Source: Demequina flava
GTDB lineage: Bacteria; Actinomycetota; Actinomycetes; Actinomycetales; Demequinaceae
Reading direction: 5' to 3'
DNA length: 64,000 bases
Assembly (NCBI RefSeq): GCF_000975035.1
Contig: NZ_BBRA01000001.1
Location: 434,001 to 498,000 of the forward strand
Under the pieces are notes generated by a model. The model saw nothing but the letters and a program-made list of their open reading frames with translations, was not told the origin of the DNA and ran no database searches. The position numbers were made by a program, and so were the translations under genes. Positions 18,136 through 27,574 of this stretch are shown here, one piece after another (position 1 is the first letter of the stretch; each line of letters begins with the position of its first letter).

Positions 18136-19029
18136 CTAGTAGGTCGTGAGACCCCGCGCCTCGAACTGCCCGCGCACGCGCTCAACCAGTTCCTTAGACG
18201 GCGGCTCCGTGTCCTCGAGTGGGTAGTTCTCCCCCAACTCGTGCCACTTCTCGCGGCCCATCTGGTGGAAGGGCAGCACCTCGACACGCTCGACCGAACT
18301 GAGCGAGGCCGCATACTCGGCGACCTTCTCCACGTTGTCGTAGCCGTCGGTGAGACCGGGAACCACGACAAAGCGCAACCAGATTGGGATGCCGCGCTCC
18401 GAGAGCTTGCGGCCAAAGACGAGGGTGGGCTCCAAGAGGCGCCCGGTGACCTTCTTGTAGATCTCGGGGTCGCCGGACTTCACGTCCAGCAGCACCAGGT
18501 CGGTGTTGTCGAGCATGTCGTCGGTGGCACGGGCTCCAAGGAACCCGGACGTGTCCAGGGTGGTGTGGACGCCGATCGCCTTGCACTCGGCAAAGACGCG
18601 CTCGACGAAGGCAGCCTGCAACATCGCCTCGCCGCCGGACAGCGTGATGCCGCCACCGGAGGCCTTCATGACGGGCGCGTAGCGGTTCACGCGCTTCATG
18701 AGGTCGTCGACGTGCACGCGGGTGCCGCGGCGCATCTGCCAGGTGTCGGGATTGTGGCAATACAGGCACCGAAGCGGGCAGCCTGCCAGGAAGAACGTGA
18801 GTCGCGTGCCAGGACCATCAACAGCGGTCACGAGCTCCCACGAGTGCACGGACCCGGTGTCGCCGCCCGCGGCTTGCGGGCGGTGCAGGTCAGAATCCGC
18901 CGCCTCAAGCGGAATCGGATTACGACCGGAGAGGTCCGATGCCAGGGTCGCCGGTGCATCTGGGGAGCCCGATGCTGTGGTGACCACAGCATCGGCCGAA
19001 GTCTTGTCAAGGTCAGCGGGGACGGACAT
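18136..19029 (-). CDS. pflA: Pyruvate formate-lyase activating enzyme (radical SAM)
   Basis: 297 residues. The CxxxCxxC motif (CPLRCLYC, about residues 82-89) binds the 4Fe-4S cluster and S-adenosylmethionine; SGGEAMLQ and LDVKSGDPE are further family motifs. The enzyme puts the glycyl radical on PflB under anaerobic conditions. ATG 19029 is chosen because AGGAG is 8 nt upstream. Compared with the usual 245-residue enzyme it has an extra, probably disordered, Ala/Ser/Asp-rich N-terminal segment of about 55 residues, which includes one of the GCATCGGCC 9-mers of this window. It lies 78 bases after pflB. Confidence 0.95.
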   Translation of the reverse strand: MSVPADLDKTSADAVVTTASGSPDAPATLASDLSGRNPIPLEAADSDLHRPQAAGGDTGSVHSWELVTAVDGPGTRLTFFLAGCPLRCLYCHNPDTWQMRRGTRVHVDDLMKRVNRYAPVMKASGGGITLSGGEAMLQAAFVERVFAECKAIGVHTTLDTSGFLGARATDDMLDNTDLVLLDVKSGDPEIYKKVTGRLLEPTLVFGRKLSERGIPIWLRFVVVPGLTDGYDNVEKVAEYAASLSSVERVEVLPFHQMGREKWHELGENYPLEDTEPPSKELVERVRGQFEARGLTTY

Positions 19030-19107
19030 GACCTGCACTCCTAACGGGGAAAGAGAGGTGCGCCCGGCGCCCTCACGAGGAGGGCGCCGGAGCGCTGGGA
19101 GGAGTTC

Positions 19108-21378
19108 TTAGAGGCTCGCGTGGAACGTGCGCGACAGGACGTCGAGCTGCTGCTCGCGGGTCAGTCGCACAAAGTTCACGGCGTAGCCGGACACGCGCAC
19201 GGTCAGCTGCGGGTACTCCTCGGGGTGCTCCATGGCGTCCTCGAGGGTCTCGCGGTTGAGCACGTTGACGTTCATGTGGAAGCCCTTGGACACGGTGTAC
19301 GCGTCCAGCACTCCCACCAGGTTCGTGATCTGCTCTGCCTTGTCGCGGCCCAGGCCCGTCGGTACTACCGAGGTGGTCAGCGAGATGCCGTCCTCAGCAT
19401 CGGCGTAAGGCAACTTCGCTACCGACAGCGCGGAGGCCACGATGCCGTGGGTGTCACGACCGTTCATGGGGTTGGCGCCAGGTGCGAAGGGCTCACCGGT
19501 GCGGCGACCGTCGGGAGTGTTGCCCGTGGCCTTGCCGTAGACCACGTTCGAGGTGATCGTCAGGACCGACTGAGTGTGCTTCGCGTTGCGGTAAGTGGGC
19601 TGGCGGCGCACCTTGTCCATGAAGCGGTGCACGAGGTCGATCGCGATGTCATCTGCGCGGTCGTCGTCGTTGCCGTAGGTCGGGTACTCGCCGGTCACGT
19701 CGTAGTCGATGACCAGGCCGGTCTCGTCACGCACGGGGCGAACCTCGGCGTACTTGATGGCCGACAGCGAGTCAGCTGCGACCGACAGGCCGGCGATGCC
19801 GCAAGCCATGGTGCGCAGGATTTCCTTGTCGTGCAGGGCCATCTCGATGCGCTCGTAGGCGTACTTGTCGTGCATGAAGTGGATGCAGTTCAGTGCGTCG
19901 ACGTAAGTCTCTGCGAGCCAGTCCAGCAGTCCGTCGAAGGCCTCGAGGGTCTCGTCGAAGTCGAGCACCTCTGCGGTCAGCGGTGCGCTCACGGGCGACA
20001 CCTGCTTGCCGGAGACCTCATCGCGGCCACCGTTGATGGCGTACAGGAGTGCCTTGGCGAGGTTGACGCGAGCTCCGAAGAACTGCATCTGCTTGCCGAC
20101 CTCCATCGCGGACACGCAGCACGCGATTGCTCCGTCGTCACCGCACTGAGAGCGGATCAGCTCGTCGGACTCGTACTGGATCGACGAGGTGTCGATCGAG
20201 ACCTGAGCGCAGAATTCCTTGAAGCCGCGTGGGAGCTGGTCAGACCAGAACACGGTGAGGTTCGGCTCCGGGGCAGGACCCAAGTTGTACAGGGTCTGCA
20301 GGAAGCGGAAGGAGGTCTTGGTGACCAGCGGGCGACCGTCGGCTCCCATGCCGCCGATGGACTCGGTGACCCAGGTGGGGTCGCCGGAGAAGAGGTTGTC
20401 GTACTCAGGGGTGCGCAGGAAGCGGACGATGCGTAGCTTGATGACGAAGTCGTCGATGATTTCCTGGGCGCCGTCCTCGGTGAGGGTGCCCTCGGCGAGG
20501 TCGCGCTGGGCGAAGATGTCGAGGAAGGTCGAGGTGCGACCGAGCGACATTGCGGCGCCGTTTTGCTCCTTCACCGCAGCGAGGTAGGCGAAGTACAGCC
20601 ACTGGACGGCCTCACGGAAATCCTTGGCGGGACCGGAGATGTCGTAGCCGTAACTGGCGGCCATCTGCTTGAGTTCGTTCAGCGCCTTGATCTGTTCGCT
20701 GTTTTCCTCGCGGTCGCGGATGACGTCCTCGACGGAACGCTCCATGTCGAGCATGGCGCGCTCCCGCTTCTTGCCAGCGATCAGTGCATCGACGCCGTAG
20801 AGGGCCACGCGGCGGTAGTCGCCGATGATGCGGCCGCGGCCGTAGGCGTCGGGCAGGCCCGTCACGATGTGCGAGCTGCGGGCTGCGCGAACGTTCGGGG
20901 GGTAGACGTCGAAAACGCCGTCGTTGTGGGTCTTGCGGTACGTCGAGAAGATCTTCTCGAGCTCGGGGTCCACGTCGTAGCCGTAGGTCTCGAGAGACTT
21001 AGCGACCATGCGCCAGCCGCCGTAGGGCATGATGGCGCGCTTGAGTGGCTCGTCAGTCTGGATGCCCTCAATCACGTCCTCTCCCTCAAGCACGTGGCCC
21101 GGTGCGTGGGAGGTGATGGTCGAGGGGGTGGTGGCGTCGACGTCGTAGACGCCCTTTTCGCGCTCTTGCGGGAAGCGAGCGGCGATGGAGTCCCAGGCCC
21201 GGGTGGTGCGGTCTGTGGGACCGGCCAGGAAACTGCTGTCGCCCTCATATGGGGTGTAGTTGGCCTGGATGAAGTCGCGGACGTCGATACCGTCTGCCCA
21301 AGGGCCACGGTCGAAGCCGCGCCACTCGTCAGCGTGTGCCAGGGTGTCGGCTGCTGTGCGGGGGTCGGTGCTCGTCAT
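19108..21378 (-). CDS. pflB: Formate C-acetyltransferase (pyruvate formate-lyase)
   Basis: 756 residues. The adjacent active-site cysteines are in [10 protein letters not shown], and the glycyl-radical site is RVSGYAV, Gly at about 731, close to the C-terminus as expected. It splits pyruvate with CoA into acetyl-CoA and formate without oxygen. The ATG at 21378 follows AGGGAGA; the longer open frame upstream runs into the divergent mannosidase promoter. With PflA, AdhE and the FocA-like channel it completes a formate plus ethanol route. Confidence 0.96.
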   Translation of the reverse strand: MTSTDPRTAADTLAHADEWRGFDRGPWADGIDVRDFIQANYTPYEGDSSFLAGPTDRTTRAWDSIAARFPQEREKGVYDVDATTPSTITSHAPGHVLEGEDVIEGIQTDEPLKRAIMPYGGWRMVAKSLETYGYDVDPELEKIFSTYRKTHNDGVFDVYPPNVRAARSSHIVTGLPDAYGRGRIIGDYRRVALYGVDALIAGKKRERAMLDMERSVEDVIRDREENSEQIKALNELKQMAASYGYDISGPAKDFREAVQWLYFAYLAAVKEQNGAAMSLGRTSTFLDIFAQRDLAEGTLTEDGAQEIIDDFVIKLRIVRFLRTPEYDNLFSGDPTWVTESIGGMGADGRPLVTKTSFRFLQTLYNLGPAPEPNLTVFWSDQLPRGFKEFCAQVSIDTSSIQYESDELIRSQCGDDGAIACCVSAMEVGKQMQFFGARVNLAKALLYAINGGRDEVSGKQVSPVSAPLTAEVLDFDETLEAFDGLLDWLAETYVDALNCIHFMHDKYAYERIEMALHDKEILRTMACGIAGLSVAADSLSAIKYAEVRPVRDETGLVIDYDVTGEYPTYGNDDDRADDIAIDLVHRFMDKVRRQPTYRNAKHTQSVLTITSNVVYGKATGNTPDGRRTGEPFAPGANPMNGRDTHGIVASALSVAKLPYADAEDGISLTTSVVPTGLGRDKAEQITNLVGVLDAYTVSKGFHMNVNVLNRETLEDAMEHPEEYPQLTVRVSGYAVNFVRLTREQQLDVLSRTFHASL

Positions 21379-21592
21379 GGTGGATTCTCTCCCTCTCGAG
21401 CACGGGGATGAGCGGTGGTTCCGCTGGTCCTCCCGTGCGCTCTTTAACCACCGTAGCCCTGGCGTTCCACGCTCGCTTGGGACCTTCGGCCCCACTTTCG
21501 AAAGGCGGGTCGATGCTCGCTTGGGGACCCCAGCATCGGCCGGTTTTCCACGGGTTGCGGCACGCAACGTTTCGCCCGGCTACGGTGGCCTC

Positions 21593-24136
21593 ATGTCGGC
21601 AAAGTCGCTCACATCCATTCCCCTTGCCCACGGCTGGACCCTGACCCATACCGGGGGCAATGCTCCCGGTGAGGTTGCAGGCGTCACGGTGCCCGCGACG
21701 GTGCCCGGAAGCACCCACGTGGATCTCCTGGCCGCGGGACTCGTCCCGGATCCCTATCTCGCGACCAACGAGCAAGAGTTGGCGTGGATGCACCTGTGCC
21801 AGTGGCGTTACGCGTGTGAAGTCGACGCCGAGCCGGCGGCCCCCGGTGAACGCGTGGACCTCGTCTTCGATGGCCTGGACACCATCGCGACCGTCAGTAT
21901 TGACGGCGTCGAGATTGCTCGCACCAAGAACATGCACCGCTCGTATCGGTTTGACGTGCGCGAACTGCTCGGCCACGAACCGCACGCGCTGACCGTCGAC
22001 TTCGCCTCAGCGCTCGAATACGCCCGCAATCTCACCGACCGCCTGGGCCACCGCCCCACTCCGTACCCGCACCCGTACCCCGCGATCCGCAAGATGGCGT
22101 GCTCGTTTGGATGGGACTGGGGTCCAGACCTGCAGACCGCGGGCATCTGGAAGGACGTGCGGATCGAGCGGTGGAGGACCGCCCGCATCGACTCTGTGCG
22201 GCCTGTCGTGACCGTGGAGGGCGAGACGGGCCGAGTCGAGGCGCACGTGACCGTCGAGCGCGCGGCCGATGTTGACCTCACCGTGGTCGCCCAGGTCGCC
22301 GGAGTGTCCGCTGAGGCGCAGATTGTCGCTGGCGAGTCAACGGCGACGGTTGTCCTCGACGTGCCTCAGGTGGAGCGCTGGTGGCCCCGCGGATACGGCG
22401 AGGCGCGGCTGTATGACCTTGAGGTGTCGGTCTCCGCGGGCGACGGCCCGCTCGACACGTATGCGCGGCAGATCGGGTTCCGCACGGTCGAGGTCGACAT
22501 GGCCGCCGACGACACCGGCGCTGGCTTCACCTTCATCGTGAACGGCGAACCCGTGTTCGTGAAGGGCGCCAACTGGATCCCCGACGATCACCTCCTGACC
22601 CGCATCACGCGCGACCGGCTGCGTCGCCGCATCACCCAGGCCACCGATGCCCACATGAACCTGCTGCGCGTCTGGGGCGGCGGTATCTACGAATCCGAGG
22701 ATTTCTACGAACTGTGCGACGAGGCCGGCGTCATGGTCTGGCAAGACTTCCTGTTCGCCTGCGCGGCATACGCCGAGGGGCCGCCGGTGCGAGGCGAAGT
22801 CGAGGCGGAGGCGCGCGAGGCGATCGTGCGGCTCATGCCCCACGCCTCTTTGGTGCTGTGGAACGGCTCGAATGAGAACATCTGGGGCTGGCACGACTGG
22901 GACTGGCAGGGAAACATCGAGGGCGATGGCACGTGGGGCATCGGCTACTACGAGGAGCTCCTCCCCGCCCTGGTCGCGGACCTTGATCCGGGCCGCGTGT
23001 ACACGCCATCCTCGCCGTTCAGTCCCCATCAGCCGTGGGACACAGTTCACCCCAACGACCCCGCGTGGGGACCTGTGCACGAGTGGCAGGTGTGGAACCA
23101 GCTCGACTACACGCACTATGGCTCATACGTGCCGCGTTTCTCGTCGGAGTACGGCTTCCAGGGACCGCCCACGTGGGCAACGCTGACCCGTGCGATACCG
23201 GAGGATGCGCGCTCGCAAAACTCCGCGGCCTGGCTCGCCCACCAGAAGGCAGATGACGGAAACGGGAAACTCAATCGGGGACTGGCCCCGCACCTGCCCG
23301 CCGGGCGCGACTTTGAGGAGTCGCACTGGGCGGCATCGCTCAATCAGGCCCGCGCGATTCGCTACGCGATCGAGCACTACCGCTCGTGGTGGCCCACCTG
23401 CGCCGGGTCGATTGTGTGGCAGCTCAACGACTGCTGGCCGGTGACCTCGTGGGCGGCGGTCGACGGCGATGAGCGTCCCAAGCCGCTGTGGTTCGCGCTG
23501 CGCGCCGCGTATGCGTCGCGGCTGTTGACGTTCCAGCCGCGTGGGGCCGACGGCTCGCTCGACCAGGAGGGTGCGCTCCACGTGGTCGCGGTGAACGATA
23601 CGGACCAGGACTGGGACGAGATTGTGACGCTGACGCGGATGGCCTTGGACGGCACGGAGCTTGCGGTCGCCACTGTGCAGGTGGCGGTGGCGGCGCGGTC
23701 TGTGCGGGCCGTCGCGGTACCCGGGCATGTGGCTACCCCGGACGAAGCCGCCGCAGAGATCGTGGTAGCGGATGCGGGATATCCGGGGGACTCTGATCAT
23801 GTTCGTGCCGTATGGACCGCGGCGGAGGACAAGGACATTGCCTATGAGGACCGCCCGTTCACCGCGACGGCCGCGCGCGTGGCCGGTGGCTACGACGTAA
23901 CGGTGCGCGCGACCGGTGTGGTGCGCGATCTTGCAGTGCTCGCCGACAAGGTCGCACCCGACGCAGTCGTGTCCGACGCACTCGTCACCGTAGTTCCAGG
24001 AGAGTCGGTCACGCTCCACATCGCGACGGCAGCGGACGTCGACCCGCAGGCGTTCCTCGACGAGCGCGTGTTGGTCAGCGCCAACTCGCTCGTGGCCGGG
24101 GAGCGCGCCGGAGACGTCCCCCGGCCCGATGCCTAA
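21593..24136 (+). CDS. Beta-mannosidase, glycoside hydrolase family 2
   Basis: 847 residues. N-terminal beta-sandwich domains (about 1-300) precede a TIM barrel with the acid/base Glu in LVLWNGSNENIWG and the nucleophile Glu in FSSEYGFQGPP, both typical of GH2 beta-mannosidases; GGGIYESEDFYELCDE is another family block. It has no signal peptide, so it probably cleaves imported manno-oligosaccharides from the non-reducing end in the cytoplasm. The ATG at 21593 lies 6 nt after TACGGT (21581-21586), a leaderless promoter. No sugar transporter is next to it. Its TAA overlaps the stop codon of the convergent Tad gene. Confidence 0.9.
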   Translation: MSAKSLTSIPLAHGWTLTHTGGNAPGEVAGVTVPATVPGSTHVDLLAAGLVPDPYLATNEQELAWMHLCQWRYACEVDAEPAAPGERVDLVFDGLDTIATVSIDGVEIARTKNMHRSYRFDVRELLGHEPHALTVDFASALEYARNLTDRLGHRPTPYPHPYPAIRKMACSFGWDWGPDLQTAGIWKDVRIERWRTARIDSVRPVVTVEGETGRVEAHVTVERAADVDLTVVAQVAGVSAEAQIVAGESTATVVLDVPQVERWWPRGYGEARLYDLEVSVSAGDGPLDTYARQIGFRTVEVDMAADDTGAGFTFIVNGEPVFVKGANWIPDDHLLTRITRDRLRRRITQATDAHMNLLRVWGGGIYESEDFYELCDEAGVMVWQDFLFACAAYAEGPPVRGEVEAEAREAIVRLMPHASLVLWNGSNENIWGWHDWDWQGNIEGDGTWGIGYYEELLPALVADLDPGRVYTPSSPFSPHQPWDTVHPNDPAWGPVHEWQVWNQLDYTHYGSYVPRFSSEYGFQGPPTWATLTRAIPEDARSQNSAAWLAHQKADDGNGKLNRGLAPHLPAGRDFEESHWAASLNQARAIRYAIEHYRSWWPTCAGSIVWQLNDCWPVTSWAAVDGDERPKPLWFALRAAYASRLLTFQPRGADGSLDQEGALHVVAVNDTDQDWDEIVTLTRMALDGTELAVATVQVAVAARSVRAVAVPGHVATPDEAAAEIVVADAGYPGDSDHVRAVWTAAEDKDIAYEDRPFTATAARVAGGYDVTVRATGVVRDLAVLADKVAPDAVVSDALVTVVPGESVTLHIATAADVDPQAFLDERVLVSANSLVAGERAGDVPRPDA

Positions 24137-24675
24137 CTGGAGCGAGCAGTTCCTGTCGCGGTGAGAGCGACTCCATCGCTCCACGGCGTGAGTACGTCGA
24201 GATGCATCAGGAGCGGCACGTCGCGCCCGAGCGTCACGGTCGCGCTCACGCCGTCGTTCGACGAGGCGTCGAGAACTTCGACCGATCCCTGCCACGGCGC
24301 CGCGCCCACTGAGCCGAGACGTTGATGTGCCGCATCGGACACAGCCCGGTCCGTGAGGACGCGGGTGCTCTCGCCCCCAAAATACGACGCGCCGCCGGAC
24401 CCGACAGCGGTCAGCGCGATCTCGTCCGCGAGCGCGCTGAGTCGCATGCGTTGCACGTGCAGGTCGGAGGCGACGGCAACCACAAGCACCGCGATGGCGA
24501 CGACGACGATCCAACCCAAGGTGAGGATCGCGATACTGCCGTCGTCACCGTGCGGTTCGCGCGTTCGCCTGGTCGGTCCGGTTTCCCTAGGCCCAGGCTC
24601 GGCACTCCCCGTCTCGGTAGTCCCGGTCACGGTGGACCCAGCCACGACGGGCGCGGTCATGATGGGCCTGGTCAC
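24133..24675 (-). CDS. TadE-like (helicase/secretion-neighbourhood type) pilus-associated protein
   Basis: 180 residues. After a Thr/Gly/Pro-rich N-terminus there is GDDGSIAILTLGW and one hydrophobic helix (about 45-70), then MRLSALADEIALTA, the pattern of small Tad-locus proteins with a pseudopilin-like N-terminus. The GTG start at 24675 overlaps the preceding stop (GTGA). It is the last gene of the Tad operon; its TAG shares bases with the TAA of the convergent mannosidase. It resembles the TadE-like proteins found near tad genes in actinobacteria; the exact role is unknown. Confidence 0.65.
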   Translation of the reverse strand: MTRPIMTAPVVAGSTVTGTTETGSAEPGPRETGPTRRTREPHGDDGSIAILTLGWIVVVAIAVLVVAVASDLHVQRMRLSALADEIALTAVGSGGASYFGGESTRVLTDRAVSDAAHQRLGSVGAAPWQGSVEVLDASSNDGVSATVTLGRDVPLLMHLDVLTPWSDGVALTATGTARSS

Positions 24676-25151
24676 GGTGCGTCGCCGGGCACTGGCGAGG
24701 ACCCTCGCGCGCTCACCGCTACGTCCAGAGGAATCACGCCGGCCAAAAAGTCGGGAGCCCCAGGCAGACGAACAGTCATCGTGACCTGCGAAGTGACGAC
24801 CGAGCCTGGACTCAAGCAGGCACCAACACATTCGACCTCGAGGCTCACAGCATGCGGCCCGAAGTCGGCGCGCGCGAGATCGACCACCGCGTGAGCGTCC
24901 CCGACGCCTTGAGTAAAGGCTCCCGTCGTCGTCTCTCCATCACGCAGTGCCTCGACTCCCGTTGTCACGACTACACGTGCGGCGCTACGGGCCGCGCCTT
25001 CCGAGGCAAAGGTCGCCGCCTGCACTTGTGCCAGCGCAATGACGACGTAGACGAGCGGGATCAAGAGCAGCACAGTGATGCCGAGGAACTCCACGATGGC
25101 GCCGCCGTCATCGTTGAGCGCACCGCGCCGGCGCATGCGCGTGTCACTCAC
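24672..25151 (-). CDS. TadE-family pseudopilin
   Basis: 159 residues. NDDGGAIVEFLGITVLLLIPLVYVV shows the TadE signature: a Gly followed by an aliphatic stretch with Glu at position +5 relative to a possible prepilin-type cleavage site, then one membrane helix and an extracytoplasmic domain with a Cys pair (VECVGAC). GTG start at 25151 with a strong GGAGGAGGG upstream; it overlaps the previous gene by 8 bases. It probably takes part in assembly or anchoring of the Tad pilus. Confidence 0.8.
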   Translation of the reverse strand: MSDTRMRRRGALNDDGGAIVEFLGITVLLLIPLVYVVIALAQVQAATFASEGAARSAARVVVTTGVEALRDGETTTGAFTQGVGDAHAVVDLARADFGPHAVSLEVECVGACLSPGSVVTSQVTMTVRLPGAPDFLAGVIPLDVAVSARGSSPVPGDAP

Positions 25152-25554
25152 TTCCCTCCTCCAACGCTCTCGCCGTGACAGTGAGGTTCGAGGGCCCCCA
25201 GATGCCGATGAGTGGCATCCGCGCCGTCAAGGTGACTTCATTCGCCGGCTCGCCTCCCACGGTGATGGCCTGTGCACTTGCGCTCGTCGCAACAGCCCCA
25301 AGAGCTTGGCTCATCAATGCTTCGGCACGGACGGCCCCTTCCGCAGTGGTGCGATCCGCCAAGGCCGCATGGGTAGCGCCTCCATAAGCGCTCGCGGTCA
25401 TGGTGTTGCGCACATGCAACGCGAGAATGAGTTGAACGAGCGCGAGCGCGACGATGACAACGATCACCGCGACCCCGAGAAACTCGACGACTGCGCTGCC
25501 GTCATCCCGCGTGACTCGTTGACGCCTATCCCCCGGTGACGGAGTTGATGGCAT
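25144..25554 (-). CDS. TadE-family pseudopilin
   Basis: 136 residues with the TadE start RDDGSAVVEFLGVAVIVVIV, one membrane helix, then an extracytoplasmic region. The ATG at 25554 overlaps the pilin-like gene by 29 bases with no clear ribosome binding site, so coupling is likely. A second TadE follows at once, so the locus has a TadE pair as in other actinobacterial tad operons. Confidence 0.75.
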   Translation of the reverse strand: MPSTPSPGDRRQRVTRDDGSAVVEFLGVAVIVVIVALALVQLILALHVRNTMTASAYGGATHAALADRTTAEGAVRAEALMSQALGAVATSASAQAITVGGEPANEVTLTARMPLIGIWGPSNLTVTARALEEGSE

Positions 25555-25753
25555 CGTTGAAGAGGTTGGTCAGCGAGGACTCGGCGACCGCCCATAGAAC
25601 GGCAACGATTCCGGCACTCATGAGCGTGATCAGGACCCATCCGGGCACGTCGCCGCGGTCCGACGCCGCTTCCTCCCTCAGTGCGGTCCGGTACCGACGA
25701 AGGCCCAAACTCAATCGCTCGTGCAATGTGTCATGACGGTGATGGTCTTTCAT
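25526..25753 (-). CDS. Small Tad-locus membrane protein, Flp-pilin candidate
   Basis: 75 residues: a basic N-terminus, RGDVPGWVLITLMSAG, one hydrophobic helix (about 40-58), and a short polar end. Position (after tadC, before the tadE pair) and size are those of a Flp-type pilin. It lacks the Glu-Phe/Tyr normally found just inside the mature pilin helix, which the TadE proteins here do have. It may be the pilin subunit or a membrane partner. GGGGAG lies 7 nt before the ATG; the gap from tadC is 43 bases. Confidence 0.6.
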   Translation of the reverse strand: MKDHHRHDTLHERLSLGLRRYRTALREEAASDRGDVPGWVLITLMSAGIVAVLWAVAESSLTNLFNDAINSVTGG

Positions 25754-25796
25754 AGTTGCTCCCCTATTTGGTGGTGGGTGTGGTTGTGGTGCGGCA

Positions 25797-26717
25797 TCAA
25801 CTAATGCGCAGTGCGATCAGGCCGGGATAAACCGCAAACACGATGGTGATGGGCAAGATGAGGAAGACGACAGGGACGAGCATCGCTAGCTCGCGCTTGC
25901 CGCCCTCCTCGATCAGCGCTTCGCGCCCATGGGCGCACACGTCTTGCGCTTGGGCGCGCAGCACAGCGGCGAGTGGCGTACCGCGGTCAACTGCTGTCGC
26001 GATTCCCTCGGCGAATCGCGACAACGCGGGCACATGAGCATCCGTCGCCATGGTCTCGAGTGCGCGCGGGAGCCGCGCGCCCGCTCTGCAGTCGGCCAGG
26101 GCGATGCGAAGCTCGTCTGACATCGCTCCGTGAGTGATGCGTGAGACTCGCTCGAGCGCCGCAGTCGCGGACTCCCCAGCGGCGACCGCGAGCGCCAGGA
26201 GTTCCGCGATCGTCGGAAGTTCTTCCACGATTCTGCGCTCCCGCGCCGCAATCGCTCGGCCCAGCACCGCGTCGCGCAGGAGCGGGCCACTGGCGGTCGA
26301 CACCGCCACCAGGACAATCAGCGAGAGCCATCCCGAACCTCGCGTGAACGCGAGCACCGTGGCGCAAGCAATGCCAACGGCAAGTCCTCCGCAACCAGCC
26401 ACGACCTGCTGGGCTCGGTACTGCTCGACTGTCGTCCTTGCACCGGCTCGGCGTAGGCGCTGACGAACCTGCGTCGCGGGAGAACCCCACCTGGCGAGAA
26501 ATCTGGACCCGTCCCTGACCGCAGGCGCGAGAATCCGTTCCAGAGTCGGCCACGGCGTGACGGTCACCGCGCGCATCCGAATTTCATCCGCCAGTCCCGC
26601 CCGGACAAACGGTGCGATGCGGGCGTGAAGGGTCGCGCGCCGCGCCCTGTGCCACAGGTAAAGCAGCCACGCGCCAGTACCGAGCGCCGTGGCAGCGGCC
26701 CACATCACCGCGGTCAT
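25797..26717 (-). CDS. tadC: Tad pilus inner-membrane protein TadC (type II secretion F domain)
   Basis: 306 residues. An N-terminal helix, two further helices (about 95-145), a cytoplasmic helical domain with ELPTIAELLALAVAAGESATAALERV typical of GspF/TadC, and a C-terminal helix pair (LAMLVPVVFLILPITIVFAVYPG). It forms the pilus-assembly platform with TadB. Start overlaps the tadB stop (ATGA). Confidence 0.85.
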   Translation of the reverse strand: MTAVMWAAATALGTGAWLLYLWHRARRATLHARIAPFVRAGLADEIRMRAVTVTPWPTLERILAPAVRDGSRFLARWGSPATQVRQRLRRAGARTTVEQYRAQQVVAGCGGLAVGIACATVLAFTRGSGWLSLIVLVAVSTASGPLLRDAVLGRAIAARERRIVEELPTIAELLALAVAAGESATAALERVSRITHGAMSDELRIALADCRAGARLPRALETMATDAHVPALSRFAEGIATAVDRGTPLAAVLRAQAQDVCAHGREALIEEGGKRELAMLVPVVFLILPITIVFAVYPGLIALRIS

Positions 26718-27574
26718 CGCAGCACCCGCACTTCGGTGCGCAGACGACCTGCGCGCATCATGAGCCGATACGCCACGACGGTCGCAACCCCGCCCGCGGC
26801 GAGCACCATCACGCCGCCTGCCGAGTTGTATGCCTGCGCGTTATCTCCACGCGCCGCTAGCAAGGCGAGCAGGACCCACGGTGCGGCAGCGGCCAGCCGG
26901 GCCGCGTTGACCGTCCAACTTTGGCGAGCCTCGATCTCGCCACGGATGCGCGCATCGTCCCGAAGGAACTCGGACAGGGCGCGCAGCACTTGCCCCACGT
27001 CGGTGCCGCCCACTTCACGCGTGAGACGCAGTGCCTCGACGACGCGGTCTCCCACCGGGTCTGCCAGGCGCGCCTTGAGTAGATCGAGACAGTCGTCGAA
27101 GCGGCCCGATGCGCGATAGTCGGCGGCAAACAGCACGAACGGTTCCCTCAGATCCTCCGGCCCACGCAGACCCACTTGAGAGATCGCCTCGGGCAGCGCC
27201 ATCCCTGCGCGAATTCCGGACGCGAGCGTGTCCACGACATCTGGCCACAGCTGCCTCACCCGAGCGTTCCGTCTTCGTGCGCGGGCAATCACCAGCGCCG
27301 ACGGTCCTCGCGCGGCGATCAGCCCAAAGCACACAGAAATCGGAAGTGACCCCGTCACCGATAGCGACACAACGCATGCCAGCAACCCACACCCCACCGA
27401 GGTGACGACGAGCGCGGTAGGCGTGACAGCATCGGCCCCTGCTTGCACCAAGAGGTCGCTGGTGCGCGCGTGCCAGCGTGAACCGCCGCGCGCGCCCCGC
27501 GCTGGAGCTGCCCAGAACGACCACCACACCAAGAACGCACCCACGCCAAGAACCAAGCCCCACACTTCCGTCAT
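26714..27574 (-). CDS. tadB: Tad pilus inner-membrane protein TadB (type II secretion F domain)
   Basis: 286 residues with membrane helices near the N-terminus, a GspF-type cytoplasmic domain (LWPDVVDTLASGIRAGMALPEAI and VGGTDVGQVLRALSEFLRDD) and C-terminal helices. Paired with TadC as the platform for the ATPase TadA. Its ATG overlaps the tadA stop. Confidence 0.85.
   Translation of the reverse strand: MTEVWGLVLGVGAFLVWWSFWAAPARGARGGSRWHARTSDLLVQAGADAVTPTALVVTSVGCGLLACVVSLSVTGSLPISVCFGLIAARGPSALVIARARRRNARVRQLWPDVVDTLASGIRAGMALPEAISQVGLRGPEDLREPFVLFAADYRASGRFDDCLDLLKARLADPVGDRVVEALRLTREVGGTDVGQVLRALSEFLRDDARIRGEIEARQSWTVNAARLAAAAPWVLLALLAARGDNAQAYNSAGGVMVLAAGGVATVVAYRLMMRAGRLRTEVRVLR

Noticed and set aside
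16833-20436. Long plus-strand frames opposite adhE and pflB (about 404 and 438 codons)
   Set aside because: They mirror the codon pattern of two certain enzymes and contain no recognisable domain.
23123-24514. 463-codon minus-strand frame opposite the mannosidase
   Set aside because: Arg/His-rich shadow; it runs through both the mannosidase and the end of the Tad operon without any start signal.
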